From: Siphonodentalium dalli
Lineage: Eukaryota > Mollusca > Scaphopoda > Gadilida > Siphonodentaliidae
Length of the DNA: 64,000 nucleotides
Direction of reading: 5' to 3'
NCBI GenBank assembly: GCA_032622095.1
Contig: CP136066.1
Span: 5,729,784-5,793,783 of the forward strand
The position numbers and the translations under genes were made by a program. Positions 44,764 to 56,376 of the stretch are shown here, piece after piece. Within the stretch, counting starts at the first letter, position 1; the number at the start of each line of letters is the position of its first letter. The notes beneath the pieces are model-generated. The model was not told where the DNA came from. It did not search any database and worked only from the letters and a program-made list of their open reading frames with translations.

Positions 44764-46572
44764 TTTACTGGTTGACAAATCCATGGCTGTGGATGTCTTA
44801 TGACCTTCAATTCATTGTGCACCTTTAGCATACTATATTAAAACTTCGCCCCCCCCTATATTTCTTCATGGGTATTTGGAGCTGTAGGGGCATTCGTTAT
44901 TTAACTCCGTTAAACGTTCATTGTACATGTACAATATTGTGCCTCTTCATGCCCTAGATATATGTGATTTACTACTGTATAGTCGAAATATGCAGCTATC
45001 AATATCTAAACAAGAAAGTATAGGTGTCTTCCCCGTGCGTGTGGTCATCTACATGCACCGGGTATGGCAAACTCAATGTATTAAACACATTAGTGATTAT
45101 AGGTTCGGGGTATAAGATGAATATATAAATATCAGTCGAAGACACCTGTTTGGAAACGCTTCTATCAATAATAATATTGATTTTCTTTTATCACATAATA
45201 AGCCCTAAACCCACCTTTAACCCGGCCTCATATTGTTTTAGTAAGACACATGTGTATTATCGGCACGCGCAGTGATATAAGAGCTTAGCACGATCATGCC
45301 GCAATGATATCGATCAATGGTATGTTAATTAGAGCATGATTATGATATTCAAATTGTGATGGTTATTTAATGTTGATTGTCACAGTGAGATAAACATGGT
45401 GTTTAACAATTCTCTCAACAAGAAAAGACACATTTAAATTGGAACTATATTTTTTTCTTGAAGGTTTATTTACATCCTCTTTGGCTGTAATAAGGAAATC
45501 AATATTGATTTGTTGTAACCCCAGCCGTTTTAAGATTATTTATACCTTGCTAAAATGTGATTATGCGATAACAATGATCTCAAATTCGTCTTAATTCTAT
45601 ACAGCATGTATTAACCTCGTCCACTAAATTTGATTGGAGCCTCGCTAAAGCTCGACTCGTTTGAACTCAGTGCACTCGGTCAATAAATTTTGTATAGAAT
45701 TGCAACTGTCGCTCATTACAGATCCTCTACATATACATTAATATAATGCAATAATCAATTGGGACATTTTCCGTTACTATTTTTAGAACAAACCATAATG
45801 AAACTTTAAGGTAAACTCAGAGTTCTCCCACTTGTTCTGCACCGAACATTTCCACGAACTTTAAAATCGCCCAAATAGATTGTATGTATAATACCAGAAA
45901 ATTAAAAATAAAATCAATATTAAATGATAGAAGGGTTTTCGATTCATATTTATTATTGTATACCCAGGAACTATATAGAACATGTTATACATGTATGATG
46001 AGATAGACCATCTTTGAATATACATGCATCACTAGAAATTAGGCAATGTCCCACGGCAAATTTAATATTGAGAAATGTAAGATGCCACATGTTGCAATAG
46101 TATTTACCACAGCATTGCTTATTTCCATGGCCAATTTCGAGGACTGCGCATGTATATAATAAATTTAGATTTTAAAGTTCCCGATCCCGTGCGTTTTCAA
46201 CCCATTTTGGTGTGATATTTCCATATCCAGGGGACCATTCAAAATTTCAAGGTGACAAATGTTTCTCCACTGTCTTCATACACTGTAGACTTTTGTATCG
46301 GTATATAACGTATTATTTCAGTGAGTCTCTCATCCAAGGAGAAATCAGGCATTGCTTCATCTTTTGCCCAAGTTTGCCTCACCAAAACTTTGGTCAAAAT
46401 TTTCAAGAGTTGGAAATTTTATACAATATCAATTGTTGATTCAACAGTTAACAAAAAAATATGTTGAGATATTTCACTTGAATTCTCCACCATATTTTAG
46501 TTAGGAAATTGTTTTTAGATCAATTTTGGACCGATATGGCCGTCATGAAATTTTCTTCCAACGGGGTGCTGA
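44764..46572. other. Intergenic, nothing recognised
   Basis: AT-rich. No domain-bearing ORF. Small arm-like GAGCCTCGCTAAAGCTCGACTCG motifs near 45640-45660 recall the palindrome at 4386-4546 but are too short to call. Confidence 0.4.
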
Positions 46573-47274
46573 CAGAGACCTCCACCTACATCCGCTTCGG
46601 ACAACACGGTATTACAGGAGGTCGGGTGGCCATCACTCAATAAACGACGTCAACTACATAAACTGCAGGCACTCTATAAAATAATCAATAATCTAGCCCC
46701 CTCTTATCTAGCCAATACACTTCCCCCCAGATCACACGATGTTGCAGATTATAATTGGAGACGCCCCGGTAAATTGTACTCATACTATTGCAATACTGAA
46801 CACTTCAAACAGTCTTTTTTTCCAGCGATGGTGATTGAATGGAATAAGCTTCCCAAAGTAATCACCGATGCTGATCAATCTTCTACCTTTAGAACCAACT
46901 TGTACCATATAGATCCCACACTCATCCCCCCTCTGCATTTCTATGCTGGAAGCAGAAAATACAACATTTTTCATTGTCGCATACGTAATTTTTACAGTGA
47001 ACTCCGATGTGATATGTTCAATACTTATATCGCTGACAGCCCCGCATGCTCATGTGGAAATCGATCTGAAGACGCCTATCACTATTTCTGCATGTGCCCA
47101 TTGTACCAACGTGAGCGCTCAGTTCTTTTTGAGAAACTAGCCCGCGAAAATCTCAAAGTAAGCCATATTTCAGAACTCATGTGTGGAATACCTTATCTCT
47201 CGTCCCAACAAAACACGAAACTGTTTTCCGCCACACAGCAATATATTGCAGCGACTAAGCTATTTGACCCCTAA
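46573..47274 (+). pseudogene. LINE ORF2 C-terminal fragment, 5'-truncated, frame open
   Basis: Open for about 233 codons. The order is VLQEVGWPSLNKRRQLHKLQ, then LYKIINNLAPSYL, then FKQSFFPAMVIEWNKLPKVI, then RKYNIFHCRIRNFYSELRCD, then ACSCGNRSEDAYHYFCMCPL and YQRERSVL. This is the C-terminal part of many invertebrate LINE proteins: RT tail, WN-x-L-P and the C-x-C-G-x-x-x-E-x-x-x-H-x-F-x-x-CP motif. No reverse transcriptase palm remains, because the copy is cut off on its 5' side near 46560. It differs from the two - strand LINEs, which lack the WNKLP motif. It continues into a 3' UTR ending near 47770. Confidence 0.85.
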
Positions 47275-47525
47275 TGATTATATTTATCTTATTTGCGAAT
47301 CTATACTTGCTTCCGGAATTTCAACTTTTACCTCACAAGTGGACAAACCTCCCATTCAAACATCTCATTCTGATTTATTATCTGTATTGCCTTCCAGAGC
47401 ACAACAATAACAAAATAGAAAACGAATCATGTGTGCCATTATATTTTACAACCAACATAAAAGTACAAAGAATAGATAATATATTGGCACTTGTCAATCA
47501 TTCCAAAATTAATAAAGTAGTGACA

Positions 47526-48032
47526 TTCTTCAAATACAAATTTTCTCACAGCTAAGAAGCAACGTCATGTTGGATCATCTCTGGAAGGCGCTACACACTA
47601 TATCTCCCATAACTTCTCACCATGTAAATAAGTTTGTACCGTCATCTTGATCACATGTGTGTTACAATATTGTATTAGGAGAGGGGCTTCATAAGTTGCA
47701 AAAACTTGTGCCTCAATCCCTTTTGTATATTTTGCAAATAAAATATGTTTAAAGTACACCAAAAAAAAAACCCACATAACTTGCAAATTGTTTAAACATG
47801 GTCTTCTTCAAATACAAATTTTCTCACAGATAAGAAGCAATCTCATGTTGGATCATCTCTGGAAGGCGCTACACACTATAACTCCCATAACTTCTCACCA
47901 TGTAAATAAGTTTGTACCGTCATCTTGATCACATGTGTGTTACAATATTGTATTATGATAGGGGCTTCATAAGTTGCAAAAACTTGTGCCCCAATCCCTT
48001 TTGTATATTTTGCAAATAAAATATGTTTCAAG
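47526..48032 (+). repeat. Tandem duplication (~275 bp) of the LINE 3' tail
   Basis: Copies at 47526-47800 and 47805-48032 both contain TTCTCACAG, AAGAAGCAA, GGATCATCTCTGGAAGGCGC, TTGATCACATGTGTG and end in GCAAATAAAATATGTTT. The first is followed by a run of 10 A (47761-47770), probably the poly-A end of the insertion. Confidence 0.85.
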
Positions 48033-48039
48033 TCACCTA

Positions 48040-48270
48040 CATCCGCTATATGCGAGAAAGGGGTACCCGATTGTCACACATAAATGCGCACACACTATAG
48101 CACCCGGGCATGATCTAACTACAAACAGGCTGCCTTTTTATCCTATAAGGCCATAAAAATTAACAATTGTTTGTTATAATAAATAACCGCATGTATCGTC
48201 ATATGTGGGAAAGGGGTACACGATTCACACAGAAATGCACACAGACTATATCACCCGGACACATATCATG
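48040..48270 (+). repeat. ~190-bp satellite relative, about 1.3 copies
   Basis: Contains TATATGCGAGAAAGGGGTAC, CGATTGTCACACA-AAATGCG, GGCTGCCTTTTTATC and AATAACCGCATGTATCG, matching the array at 59500-60200. Confidence 0.75.
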
Positions 48271-49250
48271 GCATATCAGTGCTGCAAGGTCGTAAGTCCA
48301 TTTTTCAATTTTCCAATAAATTCGTGTTTGAGGTTTCGGTTGCTCAGTTTTCATATTTGCATTATTCTGACCTCTTTGTAACTATGCTAATATTATCCAT
48401 GACATCGAAATACACCTAGATCACGTGACATTTCACAGTCTAACATGCGTTCTGAGTTCACTTCCTGATTATAATACCGTAGGATATACGACCTTTAGGC
48501 ACGCATATGACCTTGTCGTAATTGTGTGTAATAGTGCCGAATGCAAAAGTTATAATTGGAAATGAACATGGTTTACATGTAGAATTTGTACAAACTGTGT
48601 TACTCGGTTAGTTAATACATAACGTGAATGTGGCATGTAATGACGCTACATGTAATGACGCTACATGTGTTTTCGATGTTTCGAGAATCTGCAAGTCTTC
48701 GCAACTATATAAGAATAATGCACACTATACACTTTCCAGATAATAGCGTGGTTTTGAATGTATCGCACATACATGTACGTGAATCATGTATAAGTTAAAC
48801 AACCAAGTACTGATTCCAATGACTTGTAATGTGAACGTTTTCCCCAAAGATAGCGTTGGCTTTTAGTGGAACAACACATACGGCTGAAACTATTTGCCGA
48901 GATTAAATAATTTATCAGGAACAGCGACAAGGAATATGAAATATTTGTGAGGGATATATGGTGTACGTCGGTTCATATTGATTGGGAGAAATAGCACGCA
49001 TAGTATTCATACATTATGTCGCATCAGTGCTTCAAGATCCTAAGTCCATTTTTCAATTTTCCGAGAAACTACGGTTTGAAGTTTTGGTTGCTCAGTTTTC
49101 ATATTTGCATTGTTCTGACCTCTTTGTAGTTATGCGAATATTATCCACAACATCGCAATACACCTATAGATGTGACATTCCAGGGTCTAATATACGCTCA
49201 ATCGCTAGAAAACGACGTAAACGTGTTTGGAGATACAATTTTTATTGAAC
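48262..49250 (+). repeat. Dispersed/duplicated repeat, two copies ~750 bp apart
   Basis: 48265-48470 and 49013-49215 share AAGTCCATTTTTCAATTTTCC, TTTTCATATTTGCATT, CTGACCTCTTTGTA and CATCGAAATACACCTA. The stretch 48470-48720 (ACGACCTTTAGGCACGCATA, TGTGTTACTCGGTTA, GACGCTACATGT) recurs at 51900-52030 and 52770-52800. Confidence 0.75.
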
Positions 49251-49286
49251 GTAGCGCGATTTCATTTCCGGATTATAAATTATTAG

Positions 49287-51900
49287 CAGGGTTACCCGGC
49301 GTTGCTCGTGTTAAATTGAGGTGATACCCTCTGCTGTGTAGTGTGGACATGCATGTGATGGGAATAGAGAATAGTCTTGATCAATATGTTTTAAATAAAT
49401 TCCCTGTTGCTCATCTGTCCATGGTGTTGTAGTGGCCAATTATTCTCAGTTTAAAACAAACGTAACTATATACATCAGCTACATGTGACCGACACAGAGC
49501 GAGGTTTTGAGATGTTTATGTTAGGCTATGAGTCTGTTCTAAAACTGAAAGAAATTATCTGTATCGGGTGACATTCTCTTGTCAGCTTCCAGTATTGGAG
49601 GATTCTTTTTTCTCAGAAGAAACTATATTTGACTGCATACTGTCACCACTATTGTGAATGGGCTTCAACGCATATCCATCTGTCTTGACAAATTGTATCC
49701 ATCTTGCGGGAAATATCTTGAATTGGACAGACTCAATTGTGTTATAATACATTACCCAGTCTAACATTCCATCCTCTAACGATTCAAGTCCCTCAGTTTG
49801 AAAGAATATATGCATCTTAAATATCATGATAATTATACTTATAATGTTTTCTTCTATCTATCTATTTTGCGGACTCACTTTTTGAATGCCCTGATTCCCG
49901 TCCCCATGCAAATGACAGTTGGGAAGATGTAATTGTTCAAGTGACATAATTAGGTCACCACAATCATGTCGAGGCTGCGAAATGTGAACGCCAAAAACTC
50001 CTTATAGAACGAATAATATGGAGATGAATTTATAAAACATTTGTTGATACTGACGACTAAAACATTCTCATCAATGTTACATGTATAGCGTGCTTTCTTG
50101 GTGAAAATTAGTGCCAATCATATTTGTGTCGACTTTGGTGCTCATCCCTTCCACAATAATAACTCGAACGGTGCGCCTTTTCTCATATCTACACCACATC
50201 CATTAGATTCCTAATATCACGGAGATTATTACGTAAATGTGTGGTGGTAATCGGCAACCAAACAAATTATTATCAAATTTAGAGCATCTCCATCTCTTAC
50301 TCAAGCGACCCCATGCACATCACCGCGTATCATGGGGAGAATATGTATCAATTTGGAGGAAATGGGCGTTTAAATATATGTTGGTGCCCTCTGTGCACTC
50401 CTGACCCGAATAACACCATATCATGGAGATTATATTGTATCAGTTTGGGGAAATCCCCATTTTTGCAACATTTAACCCACACCATTATCTTGCTCGTAAT
50501 AAGTTACACATGTTAGTCCATTTGGTGCCATATAGATGGTCCACATTAAGATAAATGTGACACAGACAGACCCGGCAGTCGCAAATGTAGGCACCAACAT
50601 TGGCGTCTTCAACGGGTCCACACAATTTGATTCCTCGTATCATTGGAGAATGTGTACGAATTTGGTGGAAATTTGCGCTAAACATATTTCTATAGATGCT
50701 TCCCTCCCCGACATATCCTTGACTCAAGTGGCACCACTATGGCAGCTCTACTCATTATGAAGATGAATATATATAAAATTGGTGGAAAGCGGCGACAACA
50801 AATTCGTATCAAATATAGTGCCCCCATCTCTTAAACAAACGTCGCCAATTTGGCGTATTTTATCTACACGATTAGACTCCTGATATCATGGAGATTATTA
50901 TGTATAAGTTTGATGGAGAAGAATTTCTATCCATCTATTGGAAATCGGCGCTTTAAACAATTTTATCAATTTGGCGTCCCTCTCCACTTCACTGCACCCC
51001 TGATTCAAATGGCACCACTTTTGGCATCTTTAAATCACACTTTAAATGCCACTTTTGACATATTTAAATCACACGCCACTTATGACAGTTTTAAGACACA
51101 CCGTTACGCTCCTGATATCATGAAGATGGTAATGTATAAGTTATGTGATAATCGGCGACCAAATACATGCTTATCAAATTAAGGGCCCCCTCCATATTTC
51201 ATCCAAACGGCACAAACTTGGCGTCTTCACATCACATGATTGCATGTCTCGTATCATGGAGAAGAATGTTTGTCAAAAGTTTGTTAAATTTTAGAGCCCC
51301 TCTCCCCTCCCGTTCACCTATGACTCAAAAGGCGCCACTTTTCCATGTTTACATCACACGATTAGATTTCTCGAATCATTGCGAAGAATGTGTATCAATT
51401 TGGTGGAAATCGGCTTTAAAAAGTTTTATCAATTTTGTTGCCCCTCTCTCCTTCCGTGCACCTCTGACTCAAAATGGTGCCAATTTTGCCGATTAGATAC
51501 CTCGTTTCATGGAGGGAATGTGTATAATTTTTGGGGAAATCGGCGCTAAACAGGTTTATCAATTATTGTGACCTCCCCCTTGCGTGCGCCACTGACTCAA
51601 ATGGCGCCACTTTTGACATCTATAAACCACACCATTAGATTCCTCATATCATGGAGATGATTATGTATAAGTTTGGTGGAAATCGGCGACAATTTTTGTT
51701 CTGCCCCTCCCCCATTTGTGACCCTGACAACAACAGCGTCACTTTAGAAAATTCTAACCCGCACCAGTATCTTTCTCGTAAAAAAGTACCCAAAAATAGA
51801 CCCATCTATTGTTATCTAGATGGTCTCCTGTGAACTTCTATAGAACACAGACAGACATACAGACAGACAGACAGACATTTGCAAATATATATATATAGAT
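49287..51900 (+). mobile_element. 2.6-kb non-coding element with ~160-bp internal repeats
   Basis: Begins near CAGGGTTACCCGGCGTTGCT and ends with an (ACAG)n tract and TATATATATATAGAT at 51840-51900. Between about 50150 and 51830 are roughly ten diverged units with TCATGGAGATTATTATGTAT, AAGTTTGGTGGAAATCGGCG, CCCCTCTCC and GACTCAAATGGCGCCACTTT. No ORF survives. Similar beginning and end motifs occur in dispersed repeats of other invertebrates (general knowledge). The superfamily is not determined. Confidence 0.55.
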
Positions 51901-52019
51901 AATCCGGAAGTGAACTCGCGCTACGTTCCGTAAAAGATACGACCTTTGCGCACGCATACGACCTCGTCATAATTGTGTGTAATAATTGGAAATGTATGGT
52001 TTGCATGTAGAATTGGTAC

Positions 52020-52147
52020 AAACTGTGTTACTCGGTTAATTAAAACAAACTGCGTTACTCGGTTAATTAAAACAAACTGTGTTACTCGGTTAATTAAAAC
52101 AAACTGTGTTACTCGGTTAATTAAAACAAACTGTGTTACTCGGTTAA
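52020..52147 (+). repeat. 27-bp minisatellite, left array (about 4.7 copies)
   Basis: Unit AAACTGTGTTACTCGGTTAA plus TTAAAAC, in perfect or near-perfect copies. The unit contains TTAATTAA. The repetitive ORF across it is a by-product. Confidence 0.95.
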
Positions 52148-52640
52148 AGGCACGTGCGGCCTTAATTGTCGAAAATATTCATATTTGTTCCAAACACCGT
52201 AAACAGAAAAACATTAAAACGCATACAGTTCCGTTCATATATACCATGACCATCGCGTAAACAGCATGTTATCATAAAGACCTACTATATTTTACATAAG
52301 CAAGAGCCTGATTGTGTTACAGAAGACAGCACAATGCTACTGGCTAATCACACACAAATGGCATAAACGCTCTTTATTAGTTCCATATCAGGTATTCACC
52401 AACGCAGAACGCTCTTTATGTTTACCATCATAATATAAACAAACACCAGAAAAGTAACTTTTTATGCTTCTGTTTACATAACAATGGTCAAACAAATGAC
52501 CATAACATACTGTTTATGCGATATTTCTTATTTGTATACGGAAAAAGTCTATCTACATTTTGATGTTCTTTCTGTTTGTGGCGGTTTTTGACGGGTGGAG
52601 ATATTTTCACAGGATACCCAACGCCAAGGCCAACCGTGTC
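52148..52640. other. Segment between two identical minisatellite arrays
   Basis: About 490 bases with no domain or clear repeat. It appears embedded in the 27-bp array. Confidence 0.5.
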
Positions 52641-52770
52641 TTTAATTAAAACAAACTGTGTTACTCGGTTAATTAAAACAAACTGTGTTACTCGGTTAAT
52701 TAAAAACAACTGTGCTACTTGGTTAATTAAAACAAACTGTGTTACTCGGTTAATTAAAACAAACTGTGAA
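52641..52770 (+). repeat. 27-bp minisatellite, right array (about 4.7 copies)
   Basis: Same unit and orientation as 52020-52147. After it, GCATTATATGACGCTACATG matches the sequence following the single unit at 48600-48660. Confidence 0.95.
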
Positions 52771-52814
52771 TTAGGCATTATATGACGCTACATGTTTCTT
52801 TCGATGAATCAGAC

Positions 52815-53541
52815 AATAGCACACAATCCGTTTAAACGCCTATAAATTACTATTTCTTTGCTTCGGGAGTAAACAATATAAATTTTGATTCGAGTTGAGG
52901 AACCCACCCATCAAAGCTCCGAGTGATCAGTTATCGATTTTTGGCGGCCTAGCAAAAATGGCGGCTACTTCTTCCCAAACTATTACAGAAATGCACGGAA
53001 GCCGTTATTGGCTCGCTTGTGGAAGAAGTCAGCGCCATGTTTGTTGGTTCATCCCTCGTAATTGCCGAATGTTTTATTTGTGTATATGGGACGAGATTGA
53101 ACTTCAGGCAGCCTTCTGATAATTAAAACGTTCGCATTTACGCATCTGCATGACCTTTGATGTGTTGCTCCTGACGGAATACAAAACCCGAAGCAATCCG
53201 ATTGGGCTGAATTGTGGCCACATGGACTTGTATCATGCCCGGCTGCCCCTTCGCCCACACTATATTGCGAATACCACAGATTAAGAACTACCACATTCAT
53301 CGCATGACTTTGGAAGCCCGCGTTCATGCACTATGGAAATACATGAAACAAACATGTGTGTATAAAAAGGTGCAAAAAGCGATCCATAAAATTACCGGCC
53401 TGTAATTTTGATATGCATTCTTTTGCAAGTTCTGGAATCATTCGTGAGGGATGCTATAATGCGGCGCATGGAGGAAAAAAAATTTGTTTAGTCATTGTCA
53501 ACATGGATTTCGCAGAAGATATTGTCAAACGCAATCAATAA
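52815..53541 (+). pseudogene. Broken ORF of a TTAA-type element (unrecognised protein) behind its terminal arm
   Basis: 52815-52935 is the terminal arm shared with the palindromic MITE at 43190-43502 (CAATCCG, AAATTACTATTTCTTTG, GAACCCACCCATCAAAGCTC). About 25 bases on, an ATG at 52959 opens MAATSSQTITEMHGSRYWLA, CGRSQRHVCWFIPRNCRMFY, LCIWDEIELQAAF. Further pieces follow in other frames: CVAPDGIQNPKQSDWAELWP, CGLV-like HGLVSCPAAP, LWKYMKQTCVYKKVQKAIHK and NFDMHSFASSGIIREGCYNA, ending DFAEDIVKRNQ at 53541. The Cys/His/Trp-rich, uninterrupted style across frames shows a once-continuous gene of about 190 codons or more with several frameshifts. I do not recognise the family. The link to the terminal arm suggests it is the coding part of the element. 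Confidence 0.5.
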
Positions 53542-53639
53542 GTTACCTCGAACATGTTACAACTGAAGTCGGTAAAAGGGAATCCTGTTGATGCCATATA
53601 ATTGATTTTCGCAAAACGATTTAAACTGTCTCACATCAG

Positions 53640-54035
53640 ACACTCCTAAAACAATTGCAGTCATATATGGCATCGACAGAAAAATACTCAAGTGGGTGGA
53701 TGGATTCCTTACGGATAGAGAGCAGCGTGCACATATAAATTATGTGCATTCCGATTGTATGTCTAAATCGGTGTACTGCAGTGGTATGTACTCGGGCCTG
53801 CCCTATTTCTTGCGTACATTAATGATCTACCACTCACAACGTAATGTATGTGTCAAAATTTCGCAGATGACACACAACTCATCGAAAACCAACTCAGCAA
53901 CGGTATTCAGGCTCATAAAGATTCCGTTTCGAAATGGTCCCTGGACTGTCAACTTAGATTAAAATTCTTTAAAAATTCACGTTCTTCATTTTGGCCATAA
54001 TAGTCCTAGAAATTCCTACTTTATTATAGACACAT
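53640..54035 (+). pseudogene. Decayed Jockey/CR1-like LINE reverse transcriptase, part 1
   Basis: Reads KILKWVDGFLTDREQRAHIN, then in a second frame YINDLPLTT, then FADDTQLIE (catalytic box), IQAHKDSVSKWSLDCQLRLK, then VLHFGHNSPRNSYFI. These are the middle and late palm motifs of a LINE reverse transcriptase in the expected order, with at least one frameshift and a stop. The copy is cut at 54036 by a palindromic element and continues at about 54835. Confidence 0.8.
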
Positions 54036-54192
54036 TAGGATTAATTGTCATGTGGACTGTTTTTATGGAGATGTAACCGTGAGGTAAGTGGTCATAACTT
54101 GTGTAAAACCCGAAGGGTTTTACATACAAGTTATGACCACTTACCTCACGGTTACATCTCCATAAAAACAGTCCACGTGACAGTTAATCCTA
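54036..54192. mobile_element. 157-bp near-perfect palindrome inside a LINE
   Basis: The left arm TAGGATTAATTGTCATGTGG, then CTGTTTTTATGGAGATGTAA and CCGTGAGGTAAGTGGTCATA is matched by its inverse up to TAATCCTA at 54192. The centre GTAAAACCCGAAGGGTTTTAC is again a hairpin. Only a few mismatches occur over about 65-bp arms, so it is young or under conversion. Confidence 0.92.
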
Positions 54193-54834
54193 TATTTATA
54201 TACATTTAGCGAAAAGGCCACTTTTGTAAATGTATTTAAATCGAAAAGTGTATAGTGACAAAACCAGCCCAAAATATCCCATAGCGCCCTTGGTAAAGTT
54301 AACAGGAACAGCGAGGCTCTTTATATTGAAACATGATGATTTATTAAGTCAATCCTGCGCGAGTCCAAATGCGCCCAAAACATTACGCGTTCTTCTTTCC
54401 GAAACCGATGACGCGTCGATGTAATTATGGGGCTGCAGTTATGACCTGTTGCGCGTTCACCGAGAAATAATTGCAACTAGTCACATGGGCGCCGACCAAT
54501 CGGAATGCTGCGTTTAGTGATAATCACACTTAATATGTAAATATATTAGAACATTCCCCCGATATCACAATCGAGATCGGAAAAAGATGATCAACTAAAG
54601 TTCGACGCACAAGTAAATTCGTGATTTGAAAGGCAAATCGCATTGTAGGAGTTATAAACAGAACATTCACATTTATGGATTCTCAAATTTCATCCGGCGA
54701 TGGTGCGTCCTATAATGGGCTATTGCCAAACTATTTGGAGCCCGTTTCTAATCAGCCATTATATTGCGTTAGATGGTGTTAATAGAAGAGTGACTCGTCA
54801 AACCACGTGGCTTAGGCGATATTCATATCACGAT
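54193..54834. other. Non-coding sequence within the interrupted LINE
   Basis: No motif of the LINE can be read here. It may be a further insertion. Nothing was recognised. Confidence 0.4.
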
Positions 54835-55195
54835 TGACTTATCATTCTGAACCTGGTTTCTCTTAAATATCGGAGAATGCAGGGTGATAGGATCCAAGTT
54901 TATAACATCCAACATGGATATTACAAGATCAACTTACCAACCTACGAGGGGCCATATGCATTCAAACTACAAAGGCAAACATAAAAACAAGGAGATACGT
55001 AAATACTTCTCACAAAGAGTTATAGCTTGTGTAACAGTTTACCAGGTGACGTGGTTGATGCACGGGATTTGGCGACTTTCAAGAATCTGATAGACATACA
55101 CCTGGCTGACAGAAAATATGTTTCTGACAAAGTTCGAAATATATTATATTATTATTATATATACATCAGCTACTGGTAATAAGAGTAGGTCAAAC
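54835..55195 (+). pseudogene. Decayed Jockey/CR1-like LINE, part 2 (C-terminus)
   Basis: Frame one reads LVSLKYRRMQGDRIQVYNIQ, HGYYKI. A second frame reads PTRGHMHSNYKGKHKN. A third reads CNSLPGDVVDARDLATFKNL, IDIHLADRKYVSD. This is the order of C-terminal motifs (YRR-x-RGD-x-I, TRGH, N-S-LP-x-x-VV-x-A-x-x-x-x-x-FK) of the same LINE class as 53640-54035. A TATTA-rich tail follows at 55140-55165. Confidence 0.8.
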
Positions 55196-56376
55196 TCTTT
55201 CAGATATTTAATTTGATTTGATTCGATTTAATTTGAAACATATATTACTTATGAATGTTTATAAGGACAAAGCATAGCGTAAAATCGGTCTAAATAATGA
55301 TGTTTAATTCACATTGATTTTCTGATGTTATTCTTCGAAGATGAAAAGATTAAATATAGCGCCACTACCAATTATGTATACGTCCATGTACCATTTGTAT
55401 CGAAAAAGGAAGCGCTCATAAATCGCTCACAGCAGAATTACTATGAATAGTGTAAATATTAAGAGTTGAAGAAAACGTATGTGCAGACATAATTTAGCGT
55501 GGCAGATTGGGCGGAGGGTAGCAGAGTGAGTTACATGCCCCGGTGGTTGTGATGGGGAGTACGTGTTTTATAGGAGTGGGGTGTGTAGGGTGCGGTTATT
55601 TCGGCCAAAAATTATAACATTAAAGGTCAATCCACACCGGACGCGAGCGCGCGATTATAACGACCGTGTTATGTCGTACGTAGCAGTTCAAAGCGCGCGA
55701 TTTTAATAGTCACACCGCAAGTGACTGAATCGCTGACCACGAGGCGATAATAGCAGTGATTTTATGGTTTGTCGATTTCTCGCTTTGTGGCTAACCAGCG
55801 GGATAATTTGGTTGATATCAAATAGGATATTTATGCGTGCGTACTCCTCCTATTTGAAAGCGACACATCGTCGGGATAACAAAGGTTGTGGAGGACTTTA
55901 GAGACATCCTGATAACTGACAGGGTGTGAGATGGGAATAATAATTGCGCTTCTGCGCAATTGACTTGTCATACAATGAGTTGCACAAAACCTGCTTTCTA
56001 ACCACCCTTTGGATTTATAATCAGGCAGATAATTAAACAATTTATTGATTAACACTTACAAAAGTAAATAGCAACATATGAAACTACATAATGTTTATTT
56101 CAGCGCCCACCATTAGTCTAACTTTATCCACGTGACAATTCCTGGCGATTTCATTGGACAAGGAGATGCGATCTTATAGCACGGACCGAAACCACAAGGA
56201 CGGAGATACAGCTATATTGCATAGCGTTTATAGTAGAATTGTGGTATGGAGGACAGGTTTAAATGGTTCCAATCGATAAGAAATTCGCGCCGAATCCAAT
56301 AACGCCAAATACTCATTTTGGCGCCAAAAAGGACATACGACCTTATAGCACTGACGCGACGCTATTTTGATACTCA
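55196..56376. other. Intergenic, nothing recognised
   Basis: No domain-bearing ORF. The end (CGACGCTATTTTGATACTCA) resembles the ~190-bp satellite (CCTATTTTGATACA-CA) and is the left flank of element B. Confidence 0.45.

Noticed and set aside
40466-44803. Proteins encoded by the long ORFs in the 482-bp inverted arms
   Set aside because: The frames exist on both arms because the arms are copies. They show no domain and the frame ends vary.
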